Shown here: positions 7,258-15,015 of the stretch, one piece after another
Layout: each line of letters opens with the position of its first letter
Position numbering within the stretch: position 1 is the first letter of the stretch
Source: an uncultured Thermomicrobiales bacterium
GTDB lineage: Bacteria; Chloroflexota; Chloroflexia; Thermomicrobiales; UBA6265
Direction of reading: 5' to 3'
Assembly (NCBI GenBank): GCA_902806325.1
Contig: CADCWE010000069.1
Span: forward strand, 1-35,964
DNA: 35,964 bases
Position numbers and translations under genes: made by a program
The notes under the pieces: generated by a model
What the model was told of the DNA's origin: nothing
Databases searched by the model: none
What the model saw: the letters and a program-made list of their open reading frames with translations, nothing else

Positions 7258-8796
7258 GTGACGGATCTTCAACCGCTTGGGTCCCCACGCGCGACACGCC
7301 GCGCCGTCCTCGGCGCCGCGGTCGGCAGCGGACTTTCTCTCGCCCTTTCCGGGGGCCGCGCCTGGACGCGCCAAGCGCCCCCCGGTCCGGCTCCCGGTTC
7401 CGCCTTGACGATCGATCTTCCGGCCGAGCCTCGGTCGCTCGACCCGGCGGTGGCCTACGACCCGAACAGTTGGTCCATCGTCCACGCCGTCTACGACCCG
7501 CTGGTGGAGTACGGAGCGGACGGGACGCTGCGGAACGTGCTCGCCGAGTCGTTGACCTCGCCGGACCCGTTGACCTGGGAAGTCCGGCTGCGGCAAGGTG
7601 TGACGTTCCACAACGGAGAACCGTTCGACGCCCGATCGGTGACCGCGGCGGTGGCGCGGGTGCAGGGACCGGAATCGCAGGTGGGTGACATCTTCGGCGC
7701 GATCACGGCGGTCGAGGAGGTCGAGCCGTTCCTGGTCCGGTTGCGCTTGTCGGCGCCGGCGCCGTGGTTGCCGGCCCAGATGGCGCCGTGGCTGGTGATG
7801 CTGCCGCCGTCGGTCGGGCCGGCCTCGGATTTGGACGCGGCGCCGGTTGGCACCGGACCGTACGTCTTCGACGGCTGGGAACGTGGTTCGGCGATCGCGC
7901 TGACCGCGAATCCGACCCCGTGGTCGTCGCCGAAGGGACGGGCGCTCGCGGAACGGGTTCGCTACCGCTTCGTGCCGGAGGCCGCGACGCGGGTCGCCGA
8001 TCTGACCTCCGGCGGGGCGAACCTGGTATCCGCGGTGGCGGTCGACCAACTGGCGGCGATCGAAGCGGCGGGCAAGCGGGTGACGGCGATGCCGATCGCC
8101 GGCACGGCGTTCGTCCGCGTCCCGACCGATGTGGCGCCGTTCGACGACGTGCGCGTCCGCCAGGCGCTCAACCACGCCGTCGACGTTGAGGGCATCATCG
8201 CCGCGCTCCTCGATGGTCAGGGGCAGCGGCTCGCCAACCTGTTCGTGCCCGGCGGCCTGGGCTTCGATCCCGGACTGGCACCGTATGCCCACGACCCTGA
8301 CCGCGCCCGCGCGCTGCTCGCCGAGGCGGGACACGAGGACGGCTTCGAGACGACCCTCGCCTACGCCGCGAACCAGCGGGAAGATCTGGTGGCCGCGGTG
8401 GCCGGGGGACTACGAGAAGTCGGCATCGACGTCACCCTCGAAGCGGTCGAATTGGCGCGGTTCAACGACCAATGGCGGGATCCTGAGGCGGCGCCGTTAC
8501 GATTCGTCACCTGGCGCCCGGTCTTCGACCCGTTCACGTTGCTGAACCTGGTCGTCTCCGACCAGGGGTTCCTCTCCCGCCACGCCAACCCGACCGCCCA
8601 ACCCGTGCTCGAGGCTGCCGCGATCGAGGCGGACCCGGCCACCCGCGACGCCCGGTATCGCGAGTTGGGGCGGATGTTGCGGGACGAACCGGCCGCCATC
8701 TACCTCTACAGCCTGACCGCCTGGTACGGTTCGGACGACGCGGCGGCCGGGTGGACGCCGCGGGCAGACGAGTACGTGCTGCCGCTTGGGGGCTGA
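7258..8796 (+). CDS. ABC transporter solute-binding protein, family 5 (peptide/nickel/flavin-regulated)
   Basis: A 512-residue extracytoplasmic binding protein. The N terminus has a Tat-like signal (ATRRAVLGAAVGSGLSLALS) and no cysteine lipobox. Family-5 signatures include AEPRSLDPAVAYDP, VYDPLVEYGADG, WEVRLRQGVTFHNGEPF, VGTGPYVFDGWERG and VRQALNHAVDVEGI. The ORF track extends upstream to 7048. I place the start at GTG 7258, with GAGAAAGG seven bases before it, because the signal peptide begins there. The 213 bases between it and DppC show nothing clear. The family binds peptides, nickel chelates, oligosaccharides or opines. Its position behind an FMN riboswitch makes riboflavin, FMN or a related compound a testable ligand. 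Confidence 0.9.
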   Translation: MTDLQPLGSPRATRRAVLGAAVGSGLSLALSGGRAWTRQAPPGPAPGSALTIDLPAEPRSLDPAVAYDPNSWSIVHAVYDPLVEYGADGTLRNVLAESLTSPDPLTWEVRLRQGVTFHNGEPFDARSVTAAVARVQGPESQVGDIFGAITAVEEVEPFLVRLRLSAPAPWLPAQMAPWLVMLPPSVGPASDLDAAPVGTGPYVFDGWERGSAIALTANPTPWSSPKGRALAERVRYRFVPEAATRVADLTSGGANLVSAVAVDQLAAIEAAGKRVTAMPIAGTAFVRVPTDVAPFDDVRVRQALNHAVDVEGIIAALLDGQGQRLANLFVPGGLGFDPGLAPYAHDPDRARALLAEAGHEDGFETTLAYAANQREDLVAAVAGGLREVGIDVTLEAVELARFNDQWRDPEAAPLRFVTWRPVFDPFTLLNLVVSDQGFLSRHANPTAQPVLEAAAIEADPATRDARYRELGRMLRDEPAAIYLYSLTAWYGSDDAAAGWTPRADEYVLPLGG

Positions 8797-8825
8797 TCGG
8801 GAGTCATTTCGACCCAGCCGGGAGC

Positions 8826-8847
8826 GTCCGGGGTCGAAGACCCGGAC
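8826..8847 (+). other. Strong intergenic hairpin between the binding-protein and nitroreductase genes
   Basis: GTCCGGGGTC, a GAA loop and GACCCGGAC form a nine-pair stem with one bulged G. It starts 29 bases after the binding-protein stop. No T run follows, so it may be an RNA-stabilising or attenuating hairpin rather than an intrinsic terminator. Confidence 0.45.
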
Positions 8848-8926
8848 TGAACGGGTGCAGTCCTCCGAGAGTGTGGACCAGGCGCCGGTCCCCAGTCTTG
8901 GTTGGACCAGGCCAAAGGGCAAAGCC

Positions 8927-9586
8927 ATGGGCTTGGGTGTTGGATTGCCGGTTGCGGTGACGGGGGCGGGGGATCGTCCCAATGACCTGGCCTCGGTGAT
9001 CCGTGGGCGGCGCTCGGTGCGGGCGTTCGACGCGGGGCGGGCGGTGCCGCGGACGGTGATCGAGGACGCGATCGCGGCGGCGGGGTGGGCGCCGTCGCCG
9101 CACGGGAGGCAGCCGTGGCGGTTTGCGGTGGTCGAGTCCTTTTCGCGTCGGGCGGCGCTGGCCGAGGCAATGGCGGGGACCTGGGACGCGCAACTGAGCC
9201 TGGATGGGCAGGAACGCGCGATCGTCGAGGCAAGACTGTCGAAGAGCCGACAGCGGCTGCACCGCGCCCCGATCCTGATTGTGCCGTGTTTGTATCTGTC
9301 CGATCTCGACGTCTACCCCAACGCCGATCGCCAAGCCGCCGAAACCACGATGGCGATCCAGAGCCTGGGCGCGGCAATCCAAAACCTGCTGCTGTCGGTC
9401 TACGCCGCCGGGTTGGACGCGGGGTGGATGTGCGCCCCGCTCTTCTGCCCAGAGATCGTCCGGGACGCGCTCGGGTTGGGCCAGGAGCTGATCCCCCACG
9501 CCCTCCTGCCGATCGGCTACGCGGCCAAGGATCCGGTGCGGCGGGAGCGGCGACCGGTGGCCGAACTGATCGTCGGATGGGATTGA
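8927..9586 (+). CDS. Nitroreductase-family flavoprotein resembling the FbiB C-terminal domain (dehydro-F420 reductase-like)
   Basis: A 219-residue FMN-binding nitroreductase-fold protein. RGRRSVRAFDAG near the N terminus and APSPHGRQPWRFAVVES are FMN-contacting motifs. The combination of the APSPH motif, LIVPCLYLSDLD, AAETTMAIQSLGAAIQNLLL and LDAGWMCAPLFCPE resembles the C-terminal domain of FbiB. That domain uses FMN to reduce dehydro-F420-0 in F420 synthesis. The start is the ATG at 8927 with AAAGGG seven bases upstream; the longer ORF from 8786 reads through non-coding DNA. It follows the flavin-regulated importer genes by 130 bases and a hairpin, so it may share their transcript. Alternatives are a general FMN oxidoreductase or a BluB relative; the FbiB match is the better one from memory. 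Confidence 0.8.
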   Translation: MGLGVGLPVAVTGAGDRPNDLASVIRGRRSVRAFDAGRAVPRTVIEDAIAAAGWAPSPHGRQPWRFAVVESFSRRAALAEAMAGTWDAQLSLDGQERAIVEARLSKSRQRLHRAPILIVPCLYLSDLDVYPNADRQAAETTMAIQSLGAAIQNLLLSVYAAGLDAGWMCAPLFCPEIVRDALGLGQELIPHALLPIGYAAKDPVRRERRPVAELIVGWD

Positions 9587-9786
9587 GGGAAACGCTCTCG
9601 CCCCGGTCTGAGGGCCCGGCATCGCCCGCAACGCCGGTGAAGGAAGCCGATCCCCAGAATTGGCGGCGCTACTCGGCGTGCGGTCGTCATTGGGCGCCCC
9701 GATCGATGGCACTCCTCCCCGCGTCCGCGCACCGGACGAGCCGAGACTTCGAGCCGGCGTGATCGCTTGCGGCGGCCCCGAGATCG

Positions 9787-11286
9787 TTATCCCTCTTCCG
9801 TCGGCTCTGCCGTCGCCTCGCCGTCCCCGTCCTCCCCGTCATCGTTGGACGATTCTGCTGTCGGCTCCGGGTCGCGCTCCTCGGTCGACCCGTCGTCCTC
9901 GTCGGCAGCAGGCGTTTCATCCGCGTCCTCGGCCGCGTCCTCGTCGGTTTCGGACTCCGGCGGTTCGATGGTCTCGAGGACATCCTGGACGTCTTCGATC
10001 TCGTCGTTGAAGACGTCGACCTGGGTCAGGTAGCTGATCTCGAGTACGACCTCACCGGGAATCAGGGTCCGGCACTCGATCAGGTTGCCGAACTCGATCG
10101 TGCCGCTGCCGCGGCTCTCGAACGCGAAGGTATAGACGGCGTAGGCCAGATCCTCGCCGACGTCGCGGATTGGGTCGCCGTCGTCGTTCTCGGCCACGGT
10201 CAGGTCGGAGACCCCCTCGGTCTCCTCGATCTCGTCGATCGCGCTGGCCAGGCAAACCTCGGCGTCGCCCCCGTAGTCCGGGTAGGCCTCCAAGTAGAGG
10301 GTTCCACGGGGCGTGCCAAGCTGGAGGTAGTCGTAGTCTTCCTGCGCGTCCTCTTCCTCGACCTCCCAGATCTCGTCGTCCCAGGTGATGCCATAGCCCC
10401 AGTTCGGGCCGACGTAGCGGTTGCCGTCGACCCCGGATCGGCCCGGGAGCGGGGAACCCGCGGTCTCGGTCGGTTCGTCGTCCAAATCCGCGGTCGGCGT
10501 GTCGTCGCCGGGGTTGATGTCGATGACCGGGCCGGCGTCGGCATCCTCGGTCGGCTCGTCCTCGGCATCCTCGGTCGGTTCCGGGTCGACTTCCGCCGTG
10601 GCGTCGTCCTCGGCAGACTTCGTCGGCTCGGTATCCGCTTTTTCGGTCGCCTCGGCCTCGCCGGTCGCGGGGACCGGCGCGTCGTCCAGTTCCAGTTCCG
10701 CGACGACCTCGTTGCGGCGCTCGGTTTCGTCCGCGAAGTCCTCCTGGGCCACGACCTGGGTGATGGCCAGCACGGCCTCGCCCGCAACCAGGGGGCGGCA
10801 TTCGATGGATTTCACGTTCTCGAAGACCAGATCTTCGAGCGGGGTGACGGTATACGTCACCACAACGACGCGGGCGTTTTCGCCAGCCTCGATTGAGTCG
10901 ACGAGGTCGCGGTCGCGCTCGATGCCGGAGGTGGACTCGATCTCCTCCAGCTCGGCAATCTCGCCCCGAATGCAGTCGTCGAGGGTGGTGTACGCGTCGG
11001 TGCCCGCGAGTGCCAGGGTACTTGCCTCGGCGCCGAGTTCGAGGTAATCCACGCCGTCGTCGGAGCGGTCGGCGCCGACGGTCCAGACCGTCTCGTCCCA
11101 GGAGACGGTGTAGCCGTAGGTCGGGCTCGTGTAGCGGTTGCCATCCACCCCACCCCTGGCGTCCTGGGCCAAGGTCGCCGTGGCGCCCGGGGCGGCTGTT
11201 CCGACCGTGGCGATCACCGCGATCAGCAGCAGCCCTGCCAAGATCCGCGGCCGCTTGCCGCCCGTCCGATCCGACGCTTCCGCCAC
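9787..11286 (-). CDS. Secreted acidic protein with two copies of an unknown domain
   Basis: A 499-residue exported protein I do not recognise. It starts at GTG 11286 behind GAGGAGG, not at the ORF track start (11751). The signal peptide is at about 11-40 (ILAGLLLIAVIATVGTAAPG), cut near AQDA. Two homologous domains follow, each opening with GVDGNRY and a YGY-x-x-(S/T)W-D motif: GVDGNRYTSPTYGYTVSWDE and GVDGNRYVGPNWGYGITWDD. Each holds a pair of cysteines that could form a disulfide. The domains are separated by a long linker of Asp, Glu, Thr and Pro, and another such tail ends the protein. Overall it is very acidic. A surface or secreted binding role is plausible, but no function can be assigned. 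It may be a Chloroflexota-specific family. Confidence 0.8.
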   Translation of the reverse strand: MAEASDRTGGKRPRILAGLLLIAVIATVGTAAPGATATLAQDARGGVDGNRYTSPTYGYTVSWDETVWTVGADRSDDGVDYLELGAEASTLALAGTDAYTTLDDCIRGEIAELEEIESTSGIERDRDLVDSIEAGENARVVVVTYTVTPLEDLVFENVKSIECRPLVAGEAVLAITQVVAQEDFADETERRNEVVAELELDDAPVPATGEAEATEKADTEPTKSAEDDATAEVDPEPTEDAEDEPTEDADAGPVIDINPGDDTPTADLDDEPTETAGSPLPGRSGVDGNRYVGPNWGYGITWDDEIWEVEEEDAQEDYDYLQLGTPRGTLYLEAYPDYGGDAEVCLASAIDEIEETEGVSDLTVAENDDGDPIRDVGEDLAYAVYTFAFESRGSGTIEFGNLIECRTLIPGEVVLEISYLTQVDVFNDEIEDVQDVLETIEPPESETDEDAAEDADETPAADEDDGSTEERDPEPTAESSNDDGEDGDGEATAEPTEEG

Positions 11287-11608
11287 GGTTCGTTCCTCCT
11301 CGCCCGCTGGTGCCGCGTTCCGCCGCCCGAACGCCGGTGGCCCCGGGTTCGTGCCGTGCATGATACGGCAGGGATCGGCAAAGGGAGGCAGGATGGGCGG
11401 CGTCCGCGGTTCCGGCCCGGTCATGGCATCGTTCCCCCAACGGGGGGCGATCATGGTCCGTTGAAGGTTGCGAGCGCCGGGACCGTGGGTGCGATGGCGA
11501 ACCTTGGCGACTCGGTTGCGGGCGGTACGTCCGGGGCAGGGAGTACCCCACGCCGACCGAACGTCACCCGGCGGACAGGGCGGGAGCATCGGCGGAAAGG
11601 GAGCAACG
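11287..11608 (+). other. Intergenic region between divergent genes
   Basis: This 322-base gap separates the secreted-protein gene (minus) from the amidase gene (plus), so it should hold both promoters, but I see no convincing pair. It contains one hairpin, ATCGTTCCCCC-AAC-GGGGGGCGAT (11428-11451). Confidence 0.5.
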
Positions 11609-13021
11609 ATGGTTCGGACGGATCCGTGTCTGATAAGTGCGACGGAGCTTCGCGAGCAGTATTTGCTCCGGGAGCTGTCCCCGGTTGAAGCCACGGAGGC
11701 GGTCCTGGACCGGATCGCGCGGCTCGACCCCGGGTTGACCGCCTTCGTCACCGTGACGGGGGAGCGGGCGATGGCGGGGGCGAGGGCGGCGGAGCGCGCC
11801 TACGCCCCGGGTGGGTCGCCGGGGCGGTTGGAGGGGATCCCGATCTCGATCAAGGATTTGACCGCGACCAAGGGGGTGCGGACGTCTCGGGGATCGCTGC
11901 TGAACCCGGATTGGGTGCCGGACTTCGACGCGCCGTTCGTGGAGCGGGTGATCGGCGCGGGCGCGGTGCTGCTCGGCAAAACGAACACGCCCGAGTTGGG
12001 CTGGAAGGGCGATTCGGGGAACCGCCTGGTCGGGCCGACCCACAACCCGTGGCGCCACGGGCGCACGGCGGGCGGGTCCTCGGGCGGCGCGGCGGCGGCG
12101 GTCGCGGCCGGCTTCGGGCCGCTGGCCCAGGGCAGCGATGGCGCGGGTTCGATCCGGATCCCGGCCGCGTTCTGCGGCGTCTTCGGTCTCAAGCCGTCGT
12201 TCGGCCTGGTGCCCCAAGCGCCGCCGAGCATCATGGGTGACCTTTCCCACCTGGGACCAATCGCTCGCACGGTGCGCGACGCGGCGCTGTTGCTGGATGT
12301 CACGGCCGGTTCCGACGCGCGGGACCGCTTGTCCTGGTCGAGCGGGATCGCCTACGAGGCAGCGGCGGAGGGCGGGATTGCCGGACGCAAGGTGGCCTGG
12401 TCGCCCGACCTTGGCTCTGCGGCGGTGGAGCCGGCAGTGGCGGCGGTGGCCGAGGCGGCGGCGCGCCGGTTCGCCGATCTCGGCTGCGCGGTGGAGGCGG
12501 CGGACCCCCCGATGCCCGATCCGTGGCAGATCGTGGACACGATCTGGGCGGCGATGAACGCCGGTGCCCACCGCAACGACCTGGCGCGGGTCCGCGACCG
12601 TCTGGACCCGGGCCGGTTGGCGATCGTCGAGCGCGGTCGGGCGCTGGACGCCGCGACGCTGGCCGACGCACTGATCCGTCGCAATGCCTACGTCGAAGGG
12701 ATGCGCCGGTTCATGACCGACGGCGGCTACGACCTGCTACTGACCCCGGCGCTTCCCTGCACCGCGTTCACGGCCGGGGACGACCACCCGGAAACCGTTG
12801 GCGGTCTTCCGACCACCTATCTCGGTTGGACCGCGTTCACCTACCCGTTCAACCTGACCGGGCAACCGGCGGCCACCGTGCCCTGCGGCTTCGCCGAGGA
12901 CGGGTTACCGGTCGGCTTGCAGATCGTCGGCCGGTGGCGAGACGACGTCACGGTCCTCCGCGCCGCCGCCGCCTTCGAGGCGATGGCGCCGTGGGCAGAC
13001 TCGTGGCCGGATCTCGGTTGA
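11609..13021 (+). CDS. Amidase signature family hydrolase
   Basis: A 470-residue cytosolic amidase. The Ser-cisSer-Lys catalytic triad of the amidase signature family is complete. K82 lies in PISIKDL, the cis-serine is S157 in TAGGSSGG, and the nucleophile is S181 in SDGAGSIRIPAAFCG. The C-terminal part (FNLTGQPAATVPCGFAEDGL, then PVGLQIVG) is also standard. The start is ATG 11609 with AAAGGGAG about six bases upstream; the ORF track start at 11468 adds unrelated sequence. Members hydrolyse diverse amides, and the GatA subunit of the tRNA amidotransferase belongs to the same family. Isolation from gatB/gatC argues against GatA. The substrate cannot be read from sequence. Confidence 0.93.
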   Translation: MVRTDPCLISATELREQYLLRELSPVEATEAVLDRIARLDPGLTAFVTVTGERAMAGARAAERAYAPGGSPGRLEGIPISIKDLTATKGVRTSRGSLLNPDWVPDFDAPFVERVIGAGAVLLGKTNTPELGWKGDSGNRLVGPTHNPWRHGRTAGGSSGGAAAAVAAGFGPLAQGSDGAGSIRIPAAFCGVFGLKPSFGLVPQAPPSIMGDLSHLGPIARTVRDAALLLDVTAGSDARDRLSWSSGIAYEAAAEGGIAGRKVAWSPDLGSAAVEPAVAAVAEAAARRFADLGCAVEAADPPMPDPWQIVDTIWAAMNAGAHRNDLARVRDRLDPGRLAIVERGRALDAATLADALIRRNAYVEGMRRFMTDGGYDLLLTPALPCTAFTAGDDHPETVGGLPTTYLGWTAFTYPFNLTGQPAATVPCGFAEDGLPVGLQIVGRWRDDVTVLRAAAAFEAMAPWADSWPDLG

Positions 13022-13107
13022 GCTGGCGCGGACACGCCGAATCGAAACCGCCGGAACCCGCGCCGCGCGATCCGGCGATCTCGATCTGGTCGCGTCCGAA
13101 ACCGTCG

Positions 13108-13182
13108 CTACTTGGGCTTGGCGGTCCCGGAACGACCGAGCAAACCCTTGATCCAGGAGACGAACGACTCGACGTACTTCAC
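13108..13182 (-). CDS. Candidate small protein of 24 residues (amphipathic, basic tail)
   Basis: This ORF is too short for the ORF track. It reads MKYVESFVSWIKGLLGRSGT and ends AKPK. A GTG start at 13182 is preceded by AAAGGAG at ideal spacing (six to seven bases). A promoter candidate (13232-13260) sits about 50 bases upstream. The first 17 residues would form an amphipathic helix with Val, Phe, Trp, Ile and Leu on one face, followed by a basic, flexible tail. That is the look of small membrane-associated proteins or regulators. It follows the DUF2064 gene by 86 bases on the same strand but seems to have its own promoter. I do not recognise a family. A chance ORF with a good ribosome site is the main alternative. 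Confidence 0.4.
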   Translation of the reverse strand: MKYVESFVSWIKGLLGRSGTAKPK

Positions 13183-13231
13183 CTGGTGCTCCTTTGCCGG
13201 GCGCCGCCGCCACGATGGGGTGCGTGGATGC

Positions 13232-13260
13232 ATCATACACCGGCCGCGCGCTTCTGGGAA
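13232..13260 (-). promoter_or_regulatory. Candidate promoter upstream of the 24-residue ORF
   Basis: On the minus strand TTCCCA (13255-13260), a 17-base spacer and TATGAT (13232-13237) make a promoter with four and five consensus matches. It lies right after the DUF2064 stop and points at the small ORF. Confidence 0.45.
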
Positions 13261-13268
13261 CGGCCCCG

Positions 13269-13985
13269 TCACCGCAACCCCAGGTCGCCGAGCGCGGCCC
13301 AGGTGGCCGGGGCGGCGGCGCCACTCGGCGCCAACGCCCGCCGCAGCCGATCCAGATCGGCCTCCTCATCGACGTCGAAGGTCGGCGGTGTCGCGGCGAC
13401 GGTCAGCCCGAGGGCGTGGGCGCGCTCGACCAGCCGGCCGGCGGCATCGGCGGTACTCATCGGGACACCGGAGAACACATCGTGGAACCCGCGCAGCCCG
13501 ATCAGATAGTACCCGCCGTCGTGGACCCGGCCGAGCGCGACATCGTGGTCCGCGAGGGCGGCGAAGGCGCGGAGCGGAACGTTCGCGCCCAGGTGTGGCG
13601 AGTCGGAGGCGATCAGGACCGTGCGGGCGTAGCCGCGCGCCGCGCCCCAGCGAAGCAGATTGGCCTGGCGCTCCCCCCAGTCCGCGCCGGCCTGGGGCAC
13701 CAGCAGCGGCCACCCCTTGACTCCACGCGGGCAACCGATCGTCGCCAGCACGACGGAAAAATCGTACTCCGGAGGAGAGAAGGCCCAGCCGAGTGCGAAC
13801 CGGGGATCGCCGGGCGCGAAGCGGCGGGCGAGGTCGGTTAGGAACGCCGCGGCGAGCGCGGCGGCGCGGTCCATCCCGATGGCGGCGCCGAGGCGGGTCT
13901 TGGTCTGGCCGGGGACGGGCGCGCGGGCGGCGATCAGGAGCAGATTACCGCTCGGGTGGGGGGCTGGGGACGCGACGTCGGTCAC
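13269..13985 (-). CDS. DUF2064 / TIGR04282-type glycosyltransferase-fold protein
   Basis: A 238-residue cytosolic protein. The N-terminal LLLIAARAPVPGQTKTRLGA is the signature of the DUF2064 family, which has the nucleotide-sugar (GT-A) fold. VLIASDSPHLGANVP and DVALGRVHDGGYYLIGLRG carry the conserved acidic residues expected to hold a divalent metal and nucleotide. FDVDEEADLDRLRRAL closes the domain. It is distantly related to nucleotidyltransferases such as CofC, but its specific reaction is not known to me. The start is the GTG at 13985 with no nearer in-frame alternative; the ribosome site GAGGAA is rather distant (14 bases). The small ORF lies just downstream. Confidence 0.85.
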   Translation of the reverse strand: MTDVASPAPHPSGNLLLIAARAPVPGQTKTRLGAAIGMDRAAALAAAFLTDLARRFAPGDPRFALGWAFSPPEYDFSVVLATIGCPRGVKGWPLLVPQAGADWGERQANLLRWGAARGYARTVLIASDSPHLGANVPLRAFAALADHDVALGRVHDGGYYLIGLRGFHDVFSGVPMSTADAAGRLVERAHALGLTVAATPPTFDVDEEADLDRLRRALAPSGAAAPATWAALGDLGLR

Positions 13986-14091
13986 CGATGCACCCGTTCC
14001 TCGATGATGCCCCGCGCCGTTGTGACTGTCCGGGACAAGCGTCGCTGGTCGTAGGCATCCATGGCGGGGAGTCGAGGGGACGACTGGGCGA

Positions 14092-14220
14092 AGGATCGTC
14101 GCCTTTTACCGTCGCCTGGGCTTCGGCGTATTGTCGCACGTCGTGATCCAACCGGATGGGCCAAAGGTCCTGGGAGTGCCGGGCTGGCAACCAAACGTCG
14201 GGATTGCCTTAAGAACCTGA
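14092..14220 (+). pseudogene. Remnant of a GNAT-like acetyltransferase C terminus
   Basis: One frame encodes RRIVAFYRRLGFGVLSHVVI, continues QPDGPKVLGVPGWQPNV and ends at TGA 14218-14220. The FYRRLGF motif followed by a closing strand is typical of the C-terminal part of GNAT N-acetyltransferases. No start, ribosome site or acetyl-CoA loop is found upstream in any frame. The rest of the 344-base gap shows only the next gene's promoter. I read it as a decayed fragment, but the match is short and could be chance. Confidence 0.3.
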
Positions 14221-14261
14221 CGCCTGAAACGTTGAACGCGGCCGAAAGAAAAGCGATCGGC

Positions 14262-14290
14262 TTGCGCGACGCCGAGCGCTACGGTAGGAT
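14262..14290 (+). promoter_or_regulatory. Promoter of the peroxiredoxin-like gene
   Basis: TTGCGC (14262-14267), a 17-base spacer and TAGGAT (14285-14290) form a sigma70-like promoter. It lies about 40 bases upstream of the GTG start at 14330. Confidence 0.5.
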
Positions 14291-14329
14291 GCTCTCGGAT
14301 CGAGACGTCGCCTCTCGGGGGAACGCATC

Positions 14330-14830
14330 GTGGCAACCATCGCGCCGGGAGATCCCGCGCCGTCCATCGAGGGAACTTTCGAGGACGCCGGCGGATCGCC
14401 GCACGCGCTCGCGGATGCACTGGGCGCTGGTCCCGTGGTGTTGGCGATCTACAAGAGTTCTTGCCAGGCAAGCAAGACGGTTTTCCCGTTCCTGGAACGG
14501 CTGCACCAGCGGCACGGCGGAGACGGGTTGACGGTGCTCGGAGTATCGCAGGACTCCGCGAACGTGACCCGCTCGTTCGCTCGCCGCGCCGGCGTCAGCT
14601 TCCCGATCCTGATCGAACCAGACGGGTACCCGATTTCCCGCGCGTTCGCGATCACGGCCACGCCGACGATCTTCCTGCTCAAGGACGGCGCGGTGTCCTA
14701 CGCGACGATGGGGTTCTTCAAAGATCCGCTCAACGAACTCGGGCACGTCACCGCCGGCGCGGTCGGGGTGCTGGGGTCCGATCTGTTCACCGAAGCGGAC
14801 GCGGGAACCCCGATTTTTGTCCCCGGCTGA
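14330..14830 (+). CDS. Thioredoxin-fold AhpC/TSA-like peroxiredoxin family protein, single cysteine
   Basis: A 166-residue thioredoxin-fold protein. The opening GDPAPSIEGTFEDAGG and the VLAIYKSSCQASKTVFPFLE segment match AhpC/TSA/TlpA-like redox proteins. TVLGVSQDSANVTRSFARRA, FPILIEPDG and the cis-proline segment TATPTIFLL complete the fold. The active-site cysteine is C45 in SSCQAS. Close relatives, as I recall them, read CPTC here, so the second cysteine seems replaced by serine. No other cysteine is present, so any catalysis would be of the one-cysteine type. The start is the GTG at 14330 with GGGGGAA seven bases upstream. There is no signal peptide, so it should be cytosolic. Confidence 0.85.
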   Translation: MATIAPGDPAPSIEGTFEDAGGSPHALADALGAGPVVLAIYKSSCQASKTVFPFLERLHQRHGGDGLTVLGVSQDSANVTRSFARRAGVSFPILIEPDGYPISRAFAITATPTIFLLKDGAVSYATMGFFKDPLNELGHVTAGAVGVLGSDLFTEADAGTPIFVPG

Positions 14831-15015
14831 CCGAGTAAGCACCTGCTCTAGGGTTCCTGGAGCGCAAATGATCCCGGCGGCACCGCAAGGACGTAGAGGA
14901 GAGAAGGGCCCGTGCCGCGGCTGGCGGGTTGCGGCAGGGCAGGAGCTCAGGACTCGGCGACGAGCCGGAGGACCGGGTAGCTAGGAGTTGACCTGCGCTG
15001 ATCGGGGGGACGGCG

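Noticed and set aside
14866-14936. Possible c-di-GMP (GEMM-I) riboswitch before the receiver gene
   Set aside because: CGCAAA near the start and GGTTGCG near the end can pair, and GGACGTAGAG is loosely like GGACGCAAAG. The GNRA loop and P2 stem of the consensus are missing. A covariance-model search would decide.
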